A DNA stretch of 64,000 nt from Flavonifractor sp. An10 (GTDB lineage: Bacteria > Bacillota > Clostridia > Oscillospirales > Oscillospiraceae), in contig NZ_NFMB01000001.1 of NCBI RefSeq assembly GCF_002161215.1, forward strand, positions 248,001 through 312,000. Direction: 5' to 3'. This document shows, piece by piece, positions 23,843 to 31,689 of this stretch; positions within the stretch are counted from its first letter, which is position 1, and each line of letters starts with the position of its first letter. The notes below the pieces were generated by a model. It was not told the DNA's origin, searched no databases, and worked only from the letters and a program-made list of their open reading frames with translations. A program made the translations under genes and the position numbers.

Positions 23843-25225
23843 ATGATAAGCATTGACAATGTTTCCTTCGGCTATGGGGAGGCGCAGGAAACGCTCTCCC
23901 AGGTCAGCGCCGCCATCGCGCCGGGTGAGTGTGTCCTGCTGTGCGGGGCCTCTGGCTGCGGCAAGACTACGGTGACGAAACTGATCAACGGCCTGATCCC
24001 GGCCTTCACCCCCGGCTGCCGCCTGGAAGGGCGGGTAGAGGTAGACGGTCTTGACCCTGGGATGACACCTATGTATGAGTTGGCCCGGAAAGTCGGCTCT
24101 GTATTCCAAAATCCGAAATCCCAGTTTTTCAATCTGGACACGGACAGCGAACTGGCCTTCGGTCTGGAAAACGAGGGCCGGCCGCCGGAGGAGATCCGGA
24201 AGCGGGTGGCAGATACCGTGGATGCGCTGCACCTTCAGGATTTGCAGGCACGGAGCATCTTCTCCCTGTCCGGCGGGCAGAAGCAGCTGCTGGCCTTCGG
24301 CTCGGTCTATGCCATGGGCCCGGAGGTTTTTGTGCTGGACGAGCCCACGGCCAATTTGGACCAGGAAGCCATCGCCCGGCTCCACGACCAGATCGCCTGT
24401 TTGAAACATCAGGGCCGCACGGTGGTGATCGCGGAGCATCGGCTGTATTTCCTTACAGATCTGATCGACCGGGCGCTCTATCTGCGGGACGGGGTGCTGG
24501 AGCGTACCTTCACCCGGGAGCAATTCTGCGGTCTGACCGAACAAGAGCGGGAGGAACTGGGACTTCGGACCCTGACGCCGGCGGCCTGTACCCTGCCTGC
24601 TGTGGCGCCAGCGGGCACGAAAGAAGGTTTGTCCGTAGAGGGATTGACCTGTGCCTATCGGAAAGAACCTGCTGTGTTTCAAGGCCTGTCCTTTTCTGCC
24701 CGCCCCGGGGAAGTGGTGGCTATCACCGGACCCAATGGCGTGGGCAAGACCACCCTCTCCCGGTGCCTGTGCGGCCTGATCCGGGAACAGGCTGGACAGA
24801 TCAGACTGGATGGCAGACCGCTGAACCGAAAGGAGCGGCAGAGGGCGGCGTTCTGCGTCATGCAGGATGTGAACCACCAGCTCTTCTCCGACAGCGTGTG
24901 GGGCGAGTGCCGGATGTCCGCACCGGATGCGCCTGACTCAACAGTGGAAGGGGTGCTGGACAGTCTCCATTTGCTGCCCTTCCGGGAGCGCCACCCCATG
25001 TCCCTGTCCGGCGGGCAGAAGCAGCGGCTGGCGGTGGCCACGGCGCTGCTGTCGGAGAAACCGATCTTGATTTTTGACGAACCCACCAGCGGCCTGGACT
25101 ACGCCCGTATGGTGGAAGTGTCCGGGGTGATCCGAAGCCTGGCCCGGCAGGGGCGGATCGTGTTGGTGGTCACCCACGACCAGGAGTTTTTGCAGCGCGC
25201 CTGTGACCGGGTGCTGCGGCTCTGA
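23843..25225 (+). CDS. ECF transporter ATPase with two fused NBDs (EcfA1A2-like)
   Basis: The ATG at 23843 is 8 bp from GGGAGG; another at 23837 is too close. The 460-residue protein carries two complete ABC domains. The first has Walker A GASGCGKTT and LSGGQKQLLAFG, the second GPNGVGKTT and LSGGQKQRLAVATALL, each with its own DEPT Walker B. Such double ATPases power single-polypeptide ECF modules. The order S-T-AA in one operon predicts a dedicated (group I) ECF importer. Confidence 0.9.
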   Translation: MISIDNVSFGYGEAQETLSQVSAAIAPGECVLLCGASGCGKTTVTKLINGLIPAFTPGCRLEGRVEVDGLDPGMTPMYELARKVGSVFQNPKSQFFNLDTDSELAFGLENEGRPPEEIRKRVADTVDALHLQDLQARSIFSLSGGQKQLLAFGSVYAMGPEVFVLDEPTANLDQEAIARLHDQIACLKHQGRTVVIAEHRLYFLTDLIDRALYLRDGVLERTFTREQFCGLTEQEREELGLRTLTPAACTLPAVAPAGTKEGLSVEGLTCAYRKEPAVFQGLSFSARPGEVVAITGPNGVGKTTLSRCLCGLIREQAGQIRLDGRPLNRKERQRAAFCVMQDVNHQLFSDSVWGECRMSAPDAPDSTVEGVLDSLHLLPFRERHPMSLSGGQKQRLAVATALLSEKPILIFDEPTSGLDYARMVEVSGVIRSLARQGRIVLVVTHDQEFLQRACDRVLRL

Positions 25226-25238
25226 GAGGAGGAGAACC

Positions 25239-26189
25239 ATGCTGGAGCGCATCATGGCGGACAACGGCTTTCCCAGCCCCGTAGCAGAGAGTGGAGGATG
25301 CCGGGTCTTCCAGTTTCACAGTGAGTCCGGGGAGGGGATCATGACCCAGTATGACCTGTTTCCCGGCGTCTATCTCATGTATAACGACTTCAACATGGAG
25401 AGCTATGACTCCGTGTTCCGCACCACGGAAGATATGCTGTGCATCGACTACTGCCGCCAGGACCGGATGGAGTACCCGGCGGGGCCGGACACCTACTCCT
25501 ATGTGGAGGCCGGGGACCTGAAGCTGGACCGCCGGCTGGAGCACCAGGGCCACTTTACCTTTCCGCTCTCCCACTACCACGGAATTACCATCGGGTTTAC
25601 CCTGCCCCTTGCCGCCCAATCCCTGAAGGAATGGGTGAGGGAGTTCCCGGTGGATCTGGGGCGGCTCCAGGAGAAATTCTGCGCCGGCCGTCACCCCAGG
25701 GTGATCCACGGGGCGCCCTCTGTGGACCACATCTTCCAGGAGCTCTATGCGGTGCCGGAGCAGATCAAACTGCCCTACTTCCGCATCAAGGTGCTGGAGC
25801 TGCTGCTGTATCTGGATGCCCTGGAACTGAACGGGAGAACGGAGAAGCCCTACTTCTATAAGTCCCAGGTGGAGAAGGTCAAGGCCGCCCACCGCCTGCT
25901 GACCGAGGACCTGGAGCGGCACTACACCATTGCAGAACTCTCAGAGCGTTTCTCTATCCCGGCCACGGCCTTGAAGGAGTGCTTCAAGTCGGTCTACGGC
26001 CAGCCCGTGGGTACCTATATGCGGAACCTACGCATGGACCGGGCCGCCCTGCTCCTCCGGCAGGAGCCCCAGACCAGCGTGGCGGAGATCGCCGGACGGG
26101 TGGGCTATGACAGCGCCAGCAAATTCGCCGCCGTGTTCAGGGAGGCCAAGGGGAAGACCCCGCTGGAATACCGGCGGGAAGGGCGGTAA
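25239..26189 (+). CDS. AraC-family regulator (YbtA-like context), 316 residues
   Basis: The ATG at 25239 follows GGAGGAG. The N-terminal 210 residues form a ligand-binding region with no simple cupin motif. The C-terminal 100 residues hold the two AraC helix-turn-helix motifs (YTIAELSERFSIPATALKECFKSVYG, then VAEIAGRVGYDSASKFAAVFREAKGKTPLEYRR). It lies between the ECF module and ABC pair 2. YbtA, an AraC regulator, activates the ybtPQ importer genes with siderophore as effector, and the arrangement here suggests the same for pair 2. A related gene divergent from pair 5 (49101-50081) supports this. Confidence 0.88.
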   Translation: MLERIMADNGFPSPVAESGGCRVFQFHSESGEGIMTQYDLFPGVYLMYNDFNMESYDSVFRTTEDMLCIDYCRQDRMEYPAGPDTYSYVEAGDLKLDRRLEHQGHFTFPLSHYHGITIGFTLPLAAQSLKEWVREFPVDLGRLQEKFCAGRHPRVIHGAPSVDHIFQELYAVPEQIKLPYFRIKVLELLLYLDALELNGRTEKPYFYKSQVEKVKAAHRLLTEDLERHYTIAELSERFSIPATALKECFKSVYGQPVGTYMRNLRMDRAALLLRQEPQTSVAEIAGRVGYDSASKFAAVFREAKGKTPLEYRREGR

Positions 26190-26251
26190 ATGTTTTCGTC
26201 CAAACGGGACCGAACCGGCGCGCCGGAGCGGACAGGAACAAAGTATCTCCC

Positions 26252-26290
26252 TATAATCGTTGTAGTTAGCGTGAGCGAACTACAACGATT
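26252..26290 (+). promoter_or_regulatory. -10 box and 36-bp perfect inverted repeat upstream of ABC pair 2
   Basis: TATAAT at 26252-26257 overlaps the left arm of AATCGTTGTAGTT / AACTACAACGATT (26255-26267 with 26278-26290), a perfect 13-bp inverted repeat with the spacer AGCGTGAGCG. No good -35 is visible (CGGACA at the right distance), as expected for an activator-dependent promoter. The outer ATCGTT/AACGAT and inner GTTAGCG/GCGAAC pieces recur at the TetR promoter 35372-35390. Confidence 0.65.
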
Positions 26291-26313
26291 TTTCTTTGAG
26301 AGGAGTGCTGTGT

Positions 26314-28080
26314 ATGAAGGAGAGGACCTGGCTTGGCATCCTGCTGTCCTTCGCCGCGCCCTGCCGGGGGAAGATGGCCGCCTCTGTGGTGCTGGCTATT
26401 CTCAGCGTTGCGGGCGGCTTTGTGCCATACCTTGGCGTCTATCAGATCATCCGGCTGTTTCTGGAGCGGCAGGCCAGCTGGGAGGGCATCCTGTTCTGGT
26501 GCGGCGTATGCCTTGCGGGTTACGCCATCAAGGTGGCGGGCTACGCCTTGTCCACCATGCTGGCCCATGTATCCGCCTACACCATTCTGGAGGGCCTGCG
26601 CCTCCAGGCGGCGGACCGGCTTATGGGGGCGCCCCTGGGAGAGGTGGACTCCCGGCCTATCGGCGCCATGAAGAGCACCATCGTGGACCGGATCGAGGAC
26701 ATCGAGCCGCCCCTGGCCCACATGATCCCGGAGCTGAGCTCCAACATCCTGCTGCCCCTGGTGGTGGCTATCGCCATGTTTGCCATCGACTGGCGGATGG
26801 GGCTGGCCCTGCTGGTGACCATCCCCGTGGCACTGATTCCCATGGCATTTGGGCTGCGGACTTATAACAAAAACTACGCCGCCTACATGGCGGCCAACGC
26901 CCATGTGAACAGCGTCATTGTGGAGTATGTGGAGGGTATCCAGGTGGTCAAAGCCTTCAGCCAGGGGGAGCGGTCCTATCAGAAATTCGCCAATGCGGTG
27001 AGATCCTTCCGTGATTTTACGATGGACTGGTTCCGCTGCACCTGGGCATCCATGAACCTGTGCCTGTCCATCCTGCCCACTACCCTGCTGGGGACGCTCC
27101 CCATGGGGATCTATCTCTATCAGACAGGGGTGCTGGACCCGGCCCAGGTGACGCTGTGCCTAATGCTGGCGCTGGGGATCGTGACCCCGCTCATGAGCGC
27201 CACCGCCTTCATCAACTCCATGAAGAGCATGCAGTTTGCTGTGAAGGATACCCGGGAGCTGCTGGACCTGCCCCAGCTGTCCCAGGCGGAACAGGACGCG
27301 CCCCTCAATGGCTGTGATATTCAGCTGCGGGATGTGTCCTTCTCCTACGGCGGCGATGGAGAAGAAGTGCTCCACCATCTGGACCTGACCATCCCCCAGG
27401 GGAAGTTTACCGCCCTGGTAGGCCCCTCCGGCGGCGGAAAGTCCACCATCGCCCGGCTGGCGGCCCGGTTCTGGGATGTGACCGGCGGCTCCATCACCCT
27501 GGGCGGGCGGGACATCCGGGAACTGCCTCTGAAACAGCTCTCCCGGGAGATCAGCTTCGTCACCCAGGACAACTTTCTCTTTGACTGCTCCCTGAAGGAG
27601 AACATCCGGCTGGGAAGGCCGGGGGCCTCAGACGAGGAGGTGTTCGCCGCCGCCAGGGCAGCCCAGTGTGAGGAGTTCATCGGCCGTCTGGAGCACGGCT
27701 GGGACACCGCCGCCGGGGACGCGGGCAAGCAGCTCTCCGGCGGAGAGCGTCAGCGTATCGCCATCGCCCGGGCAATTTTGAAGGACGCGCCCATCGTCAT
27801 TTTGGACGAGGCCACCGCCTTCACGGACCCGGAGAATGAGGACAAGATCCAGAGGTCCATCATGGCCCTCTCCAAGGGAAAGACGCTGCTGGTGATCGCC
27901 CACCGGCTGTCCACTATCCAGAACGCGGACCAGATCGTGGTGCTGGAGAAGGGGCAGATCGTGGACCGGGGCGTCCAGAGCGAACTGCTCTCCCACTGCC
28001 CGCTGTATCAGGCCCTTTGGGCAGCCCATGTGGGAGCGAAAACTTGGGCGGTCACTTCTGGGGAAAAGGAGGGAAACTGA
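26314..28080 (+). CDS. ABC half-transporter, pair 2 subunit A
   Basis: The ATG at 26314 follows GAGGAG. This 588-residue TMD-NBD protein has six helices in about 15-310, Walker A GPSGGGKST (about 370), signature LSGGERQRIAIARA (about 474), Walker B VILDEA with the D-loop ATAFTDPENE, and H-loop IAHRLST. It stands downstream of the ECF module and AraC regulator and is followed 1 bp later by its partner. It is the subunit A of a presumed siderophore-importer heterodimer. Confidence 0.88.
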   Translation: MKERTWLGILLSFAAPCRGKMAASVVLAILSVAGGFVPYLGVYQIIRLFLERQASWEGILFWCGVCLAGYAIKVAGYALSTMLAHVSAYTILEGLRLQAADRLMGAPLGEVDSRPIGAMKSTIVDRIEDIEPPLAHMIPELSSNILLPLVVAIAMFAIDWRMGLALLVTIPVALIPMAFGLRTYNKNYAAYMAANAHVNSVIVEYVEGIQVVKAFSQGERSYQKFANAVRSFRDFTMDWFRCTWASMNLCLSILPTTLLGTLPMGIYLYQTGVLDPAQVTLCLMLALGIVTPLMSATAFINSMKSMQFAVKDTRELLDLPQLSQAEQDAPLNGCDIQLRDVSFSYGGDGEEVLHHLDLTIPQGKFTALVGPSGGGKSTIARLAARFWDVTGGSITLGGRDIRELPLKQLSREISFVTQDNFLFDCSLKENIRLGRPGASDEEVFAAARAAQCEEFIGRLEHGWDTAAGDAGKQLSGGERQRIAIARAILKDAPIVILDEATAFTDPENEDKIQRSIMALSKGKTLLVIAHRLSTIQNADQIVVLEKGQIVDRGVQSELLSHCPLYQALWAAHVGAKTWAVTSGEKEGN

Positions 28081-28081
28081 G

Positions 28082-29830
28082 ATGTTTCACAGTGTCGGAC
28101 GCATATTGAGGTGGGCGAAGGGCTACCGGAGACGCATGATTCTGGGCTTTGTCTGCTCCTTCTTCGCCACCTGGTGTACCGCCGGACCGGTGATGCTGGC
28201 CGCCTGGGCTTTGGGACGGCTGATCGGGAACGCCTGGGGAGAAAACGAACTCTCGGCCTCTCTTCCCTGGCTGTGCCTGGGCGGGATCGTGGCGCTGATC
28301 CTGCTGCGGTTCCTCTTCACCTATTGGAAGAACCGGCTCCAGGAGAGCATCGGCACGGAGCGGGCGGCGGACCAGCGCATGGAGCTGGGGGATGTGCTGA
28401 AACGGGTGTCCCTGGGGTACTTCGCAAGGAACAACCTGGGGGACATCCTGACCGCCCTCACCACGGAACTGAGCACGCTGGAACTTCAGAGCATGAAGAT
28501 GGTGGACGCGGTGATCAACGGCTATATCCAGGTGGCTGTGATCCTGCTGTGCGTGGCCATCTTCTGCCCGCCCGCGGCCCTGGTGGCGCTGGTCGGCGTC
28601 TTGGTTTCCGCCTTTGCCCTGCGGGGCATCGGCCGGCAGAGCGCCCGCACCGCACCAGTGGGCCACCGGGCCCAGGAGGCCCTCTCCGGCGCGGCCATCG
28701 AGTACATCCACGGCCTGCCGGTGGTGAAGTCCTTCGGCCAGGACGGGGTATCCGTCCAGCGGTTCCAGGAGGCCTGCCGGGACAACAAGGCCATCCGCAT
28801 CAAGAATGAGTTTGGATTCGTGCCATGGAATTGCCTGCACCTGTTTGCTCTGCGGGCGGCGTCCGTGGGGCTGGTCCTTACCGCCGGGCAGCAGGCTTTG
28901 GTGGGGGCGTTGCCGCTCCCGTATTTCCTGATGATCGCCCTGTTCTCCTTCACCATCTTCGGCAGCGTGGAGGCCATCAACGACGCGGCCCACATCCTGT
29001 CGGTGACAGACTCGGTACTGGACCGGCTGGAGGAACTGGAGCACACCGACTTCATCGACAAGGACGGACGGGAGATCACCCCGGAGCGGTTCGACGTGAC
29101 CCTCTCCCATGTGTCCTTCGGCTACGGCCAGCGAGAAGTGCTCCACGATGTGACCTTTACCGCGCCCCAGGGGACCACCACCGCCATCGTGGGGCCTTCC
29201 GGCTCCGGCAAGAGCACCATCTGCAATCTGGTGGCCCGGTTCTACGATGCGGACAGCGGGACCGTGTCCGTCGGCGGCCGCGACGTACGGGAGTACACGT
29301 GCGAGAGCCTGCTGCGGAACATCTCCATGGTCTTTCAGAATGTGTATCTCTTCCAGGACAGCGTGGAGAACAACATCAAATTCGGATGCCCCGACGCCAC
29401 CCATGAGCAGGTGGTGGCCGCCGCCAAGGCCGCCTGCTGCCACGACTTCATCATGTCCCTGCCAGATGGGTATGACACGGTGATTGGGGAAGGCGGTTCC
29501 ACCCTTTCCGGCGGGGAGAAGCAGCGCATTTCCATCGCCCGGGCCATCTTGAAGGACGCCCCTATTGTCATCCTGGACGAAGCCACCGCCAGTGTGGACC
29601 CGGAGAATGAGCACCTGATCCAGCAGGCCCTGTCCGCCCTGACCAAGGGGAAGACGATCCTCACCATCGCCCACCGGCTGGCCACCATCCAGCACGCCGA
29701 TCAGATTTTAGTGGTGGAGGATGGTCGCATCGTCCAGCGGGGCACCCATGAGGAACTAATGGCCCAGGGCGGGCTGTACCGGCGGTTCATTGAGATCCGA
29801 GAACAGGCCGAAGGCTGGCGAATCCAGTAG
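28082..29830 (+). CDS. ABC half-transporter, pair 2 subunit B
   Basis: A 582-residue TMD-NBD protein starting 1 bp after the subunit A stop. It has Walker A GPSGSGKST (about 370), signature LSGGEKQRISIARA (about 476), D-loop ATASVDPENE, H-loop IAHRLAT, and the tail EQAEGWRIQ. The same QAEGWR tail is found on pair 4 subunit B, so these two are the closest relatives among the B subunits. The DtxR gene begins 11 bp after its stop, so repressor and transporter should share a transcript. Confidence 0.88.
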   Translation: MFHSVGRILRWAKGYRRRMILGFVCSFFATWCTAGPVMLAAWALGRLIGNAWGENELSASLPWLCLGGIVALILLRFLFTYWKNRLQESIGTERAADQRMELGDVLKRVSLGYFARNNLGDILTALTTELSTLELQSMKMVDAVINGYIQVAVILLCVAIFCPPAALVALVGVLVSAFALRGIGRQSARTAPVGHRAQEALSGAAIEYIHGLPVVKSFGQDGVSVQRFQEACRDNKAIRIKNEFGFVPWNCLHLFALRAASVGLVLTAGQQALVGALPLPYFLMIALFSFTIFGSVEAINDAAHILSVTDSVLDRLEELEHTDFIDKDGREITPERFDVTLSHVSFGYGQREVLHDVTFTAPQGTTTAIVGPSGSGKSTICNLVARFYDADSGTVSVGGRDVREYTCESLLRNISMVFQNVYLFQDSVENNIKFGCPDATHEQVVAAAKAACCHDFIMSLPDGYDTVIGEGGSTLSGGEKQRISIARAILKDAPIVILDEATASVDPENEHLIQQALSALTKGKTILTIAHRLATIQHADQILVVEDGRIVQRGTHEELMAQGGLYRRFIEIREQAEGWRIQ

Positions 29831-29841
29831 GGGAGGGTATC

Positions 29842-30210
29842 ATGGAACTCCGAGCATCCGGCGAAGATTACCTGGAGGCCATTCTGGTGCTCCAAAAACA
29901 GAAAGGCATAGTGCGCTCCGTGGATGTGGCCCGACACATGGATGTGTCCAAGCCCAGCGTATGCCATGCAGTGGCCACTTTGAAAAGTGGAGGGTTCCTT
30001 ACTATGGATGACGATTTTTTCTTGCATCTGACCGAGGTGGGCCGCGAGGTTGCGGAGCAGATCTACGAAAAGCACCGCTTTTTTACCCAACGCCTGATCG
30101 CTGCCGGCGTGGATCCGAAAACCGCTGAGGCAGACGCCTGCCGGATTGAGCACGTCATCAGCGAGGAGAGCTTCCGGCGACTCAAGGCAGCTATGGAACC
30201 AGAGCCATAA
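29842..30210 (+). CDS. Short DtxR-type metal-dependent repressor, copy 2
   Basis: A 122-residue paralogue of the protein at 20534 with the same layout: GEDYLEAI ligand helix, HTH around VDVARHMDVSKPSVCHAVATL, EKHRFF and ADACRIEHVIS. Metal ligands Asp, Glu, His, Cys, Glu and His are all present. It is cotranscribed with ABC pair 2 and followed by the hairpin and winged-helix gene. If it represses its own operon when iron is abundant, this would give feedback. Confidence 0.9.
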   Translation: MELRASGEDYLEAILVLQKQKGIVRSVDVARHMDVSKPSVCHAVATLKSGGFLTMDDDFFLHLTEVGREVAEQIYEKHRFFTQRLIAAGVDPKTAEADACRIEHVISEESFRRLKAAMEPEP

Positions 30211-30215
30211 GTACA

Positions 30216-30255
30216 GCAAGAGGAGGGGGCCGTGCGGACGGCCCTCTCTTTCTGC
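30216..30255 (+). terminator. 18-bp hairpin between DtxR and winged-helix genes (copy 2)
   Basis: Stem GCAAGAGGAGGGGGCCGT / ACGGCCCTCTCTTTCTGC (30216-30233 with 30238-30255), loop GCGG. It differs from copy 1 at several stem positions, and some changes give G-T pairs that keep the helix. Confidence 0.7.
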
Positions 30256-30272
30256 AGTCGGGAGGTAATATA

Positions 30273-30722
30273 GTGGACGAAATCATTGTCATCCGGGCTG
30301 CAGACCCGGACGGCAGTTTATTTCAGGCAATCATGGACGTTTTGAAAGACAAGCGGGCGGAAGTGATCCACGCCGCTACCTCAGTCTCCTCCGTGCTGCG
30401 CATCGGGGAGTTGGAGATCCATCACGGGCACCGCCGGGTGTTTGTGGCCGGCAGGGAAGTGCGTCTCAACCACGGGGAATACGCCATGCTCTACTGCATG
30501 GCCAGCGCCCCCGGGCAGGTATTTTCCAAGGTGCAGCTCTATGCAGCGGCTTGGGGAGAGGGGTATCTGCATAGGACTACATCGGTAGAGAATATCATCT
30601 GGCGGCTGAGACGGAAATTGGAATCTGATCCGAAACATCCAGACTATATTAAGACAGTGCTCAGAGCAGGATACAAGATGAACAATCCAATGAATAAGGT
30701 GGTTAATCTTCGTTCTGATTAG
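30273..30722 (+). CDS. Stand-alone OmpR/PhoB-type winged-helix protein, copy 2 (intact)
   Basis: It starts with GTG behind GGGAGG and encodes 149 residues. The C-terminal 100 residues are a Trans_reg_C winged helix (GREVRLNHGEYAMLYCMASAPGQVFSK, then TTSVENIIWRLRRKLESDP and YIKTVLRAGYKM). There is no receiver domain. Instead a conserved 40-residue N-terminus (VDEIIVIRAADPDGSLFQAI) is shared by all copies, with no phosphoacceptor aspartate setting. No histidine kinase is nearby. I do not know this N-terminal module. It always follows a DtxR-type gene and a hairpin. Confidence 0.8.
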   Translation: MDEIIVIRAADPDGSLFQAIMDVLKDKRAEVIHAATSVSSVLRIGELEIHHGHRRVFVAGREVRLNHGEYAMLYCMASAPGQVFSKVQLYAAAWGEGYLHRTTSVENIIWRLRRKLESDPKHPDYIKTVLRAGYKMNNPMNKVVNLRSD

Positions 30723-30759
30723 AACAGTTGTGATAATTTTATCAAAAAAGAACAGTTTT

Positions 30760-30891
30760 ATGAAAAGGTCAACCGACGTTGAGAATATGATATGGCAACG
30801 TAGAAAAGGACTGGAGGACGATCCTCCGTATCCAATCTATATAAAACTGAGATCGGGAGCGGCTATAAACATCGCTGCGGAGTGGACTTGA
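30760..30891 (+). pseudogene. Fragment of a fourth winged-helix gene
   Basis: A 43-codon frame reads TDVENMIWQRRKGLEDDPPYPIYIK, matching the end of the paralogues. It then loses the frame at an A run (30843-30846). One extra base would give TEIGSGYK, the expected wing. The 5' two thirds are missing. It lies directly behind the intact copy at 30273, so it is a decayed tandem duplicate or the scar of an excised cassette. Confidence 0.6.
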
Positions 30892-30932
30892 TAAACTGAG
30901 ACGATTACCATAAGCGAATAAAATTATTATTA

Positions 30933-31009
30933 TAGTCGCAAAGCGATTGACAGACGTATAGCAGTGTGCTATTATACTATTGCGACTAAAATTAAAATAA
31001 TAGTCGCAA
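30933..31009 (+). promoter_or_regulatory. Promoter and TetR operators (TAGTCGCAA repeats)
   Basis: TTGACA (30947-30952) and TATTAT (30970-30975) are spaced by 17 bp. Three copies of one 9-mer surround them: TAGTCGCAA at 30933-30941, its complement TTGCGACTA at 30980-30988, and TAGTCGCAA at 31001-31009. The last two form a 30-bp palindrome over the start site; the first and second face each other across the promoter. This is strong evidence for autorepression by the TetR protein at 31023. Confidence 0.8.
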
Positions 31010-31022
31010 AAGGAGAATGCCT

Positions 31023-31631
31023 ATGTCACCGAGGATTTTTTCTACCACCCAGCGGGAGGAACTGCGGATCAAGATGTTGGACGCAGGCTTTGAACTGATC
31101 AAACAGCACGGCATGACCCATGCCTCTGTGGAGAAGATCTCCCAAGCCGCCGGCCTGGGTAAGAGCACCTTTTACAACTTTTTCTCCTCCAAGGAGGAGT
31201 TCGTCACCGACATCATGGAGTATCAGCGGGACCGTGTCAAGCAACACTTTGAGCAGATCCTGAACGGCCGGGAGAAGATGACCGCTGCGGAAGGCAAGGA
31301 GTATCTGAAACTCATCGTATTCAGCCGGAACAGTATCTACCAGTACCTGACCGCAGAGGACATGGAAAAACTCAAGCAGGCGTCCTCCCCGGAGTGTACC
31401 AGTCCAGATGACAGCCTCTATGACCAGCGGGAGGCCGAGATCATGCACGGCCTGTTTGACCATATGGAGGGGGTACGGCCTGATTTGGACCTCCATGTGG
31501 TGGCCAACCTCATTAAGATCATGGCGATGGCAAAGGTCAACCGGGATGCCCTGCATGCCGATGCTCTGGACCGAACCCTTGACCATATCTATGGACTCCT
31601 GTATTCTCTGATTTTTGAGGAGGGCGCTTGA
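31023..31631 (+). CDS. TetR-family regulator (upstream of ABC pair 3)
   Basis: The ATG at 31023 is 7 bp from AAAAGGAG. The 202-residue protein has the TetR HTH (about 28-60: HASVEKISQAAGLGKSTFYNFFSSKEEF) and a helical ligand domain ending LDHIYGLLYSLIF. Three TAGTCGCAA half-sites occur at its promoter. ABC pair 3 begins 58 bp after its stop with a separate common-type operator. Confidence 0.9.
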   Translation: MSPRIFSTTQREELRIKMLDAGFELIKQHGMTHASVEKISQAAGLGKSTFYNFFSSKEEFVTDIMEYQRDRVKQHFEQILNGREKMTAAEGKEYLKLIVFSRNSIYQYLTAEDMEKLKQASSPECTSPDDSLYDQREAEIMHGLFDHMEGVRPDLDLHVVANLIKIMAMAKVNRDALHADALDRTLDHIYGLLYSLIFEEGA

Positions 31632-31654
31632 CCGCGCCTTTCTTTATCAGCAGA

Positions 31655-31672
31655 AGTTAGCGATAACTAATT
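31655..31672 (+). promoter_or_regulatory. 18-bp inverted-repeat operator, ABC pair 3
   Basis: AGTTAGCGATAACTAATT, one mismatch in the right arm (CTAAT for CTAAC). It lies 17 bp before the ABC pair 3 start, the same place as for pairs 1 and 4. Confidence 0.6.
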
Positions 31673-31689
31673 AAAGTGAGGTGTTTTTC

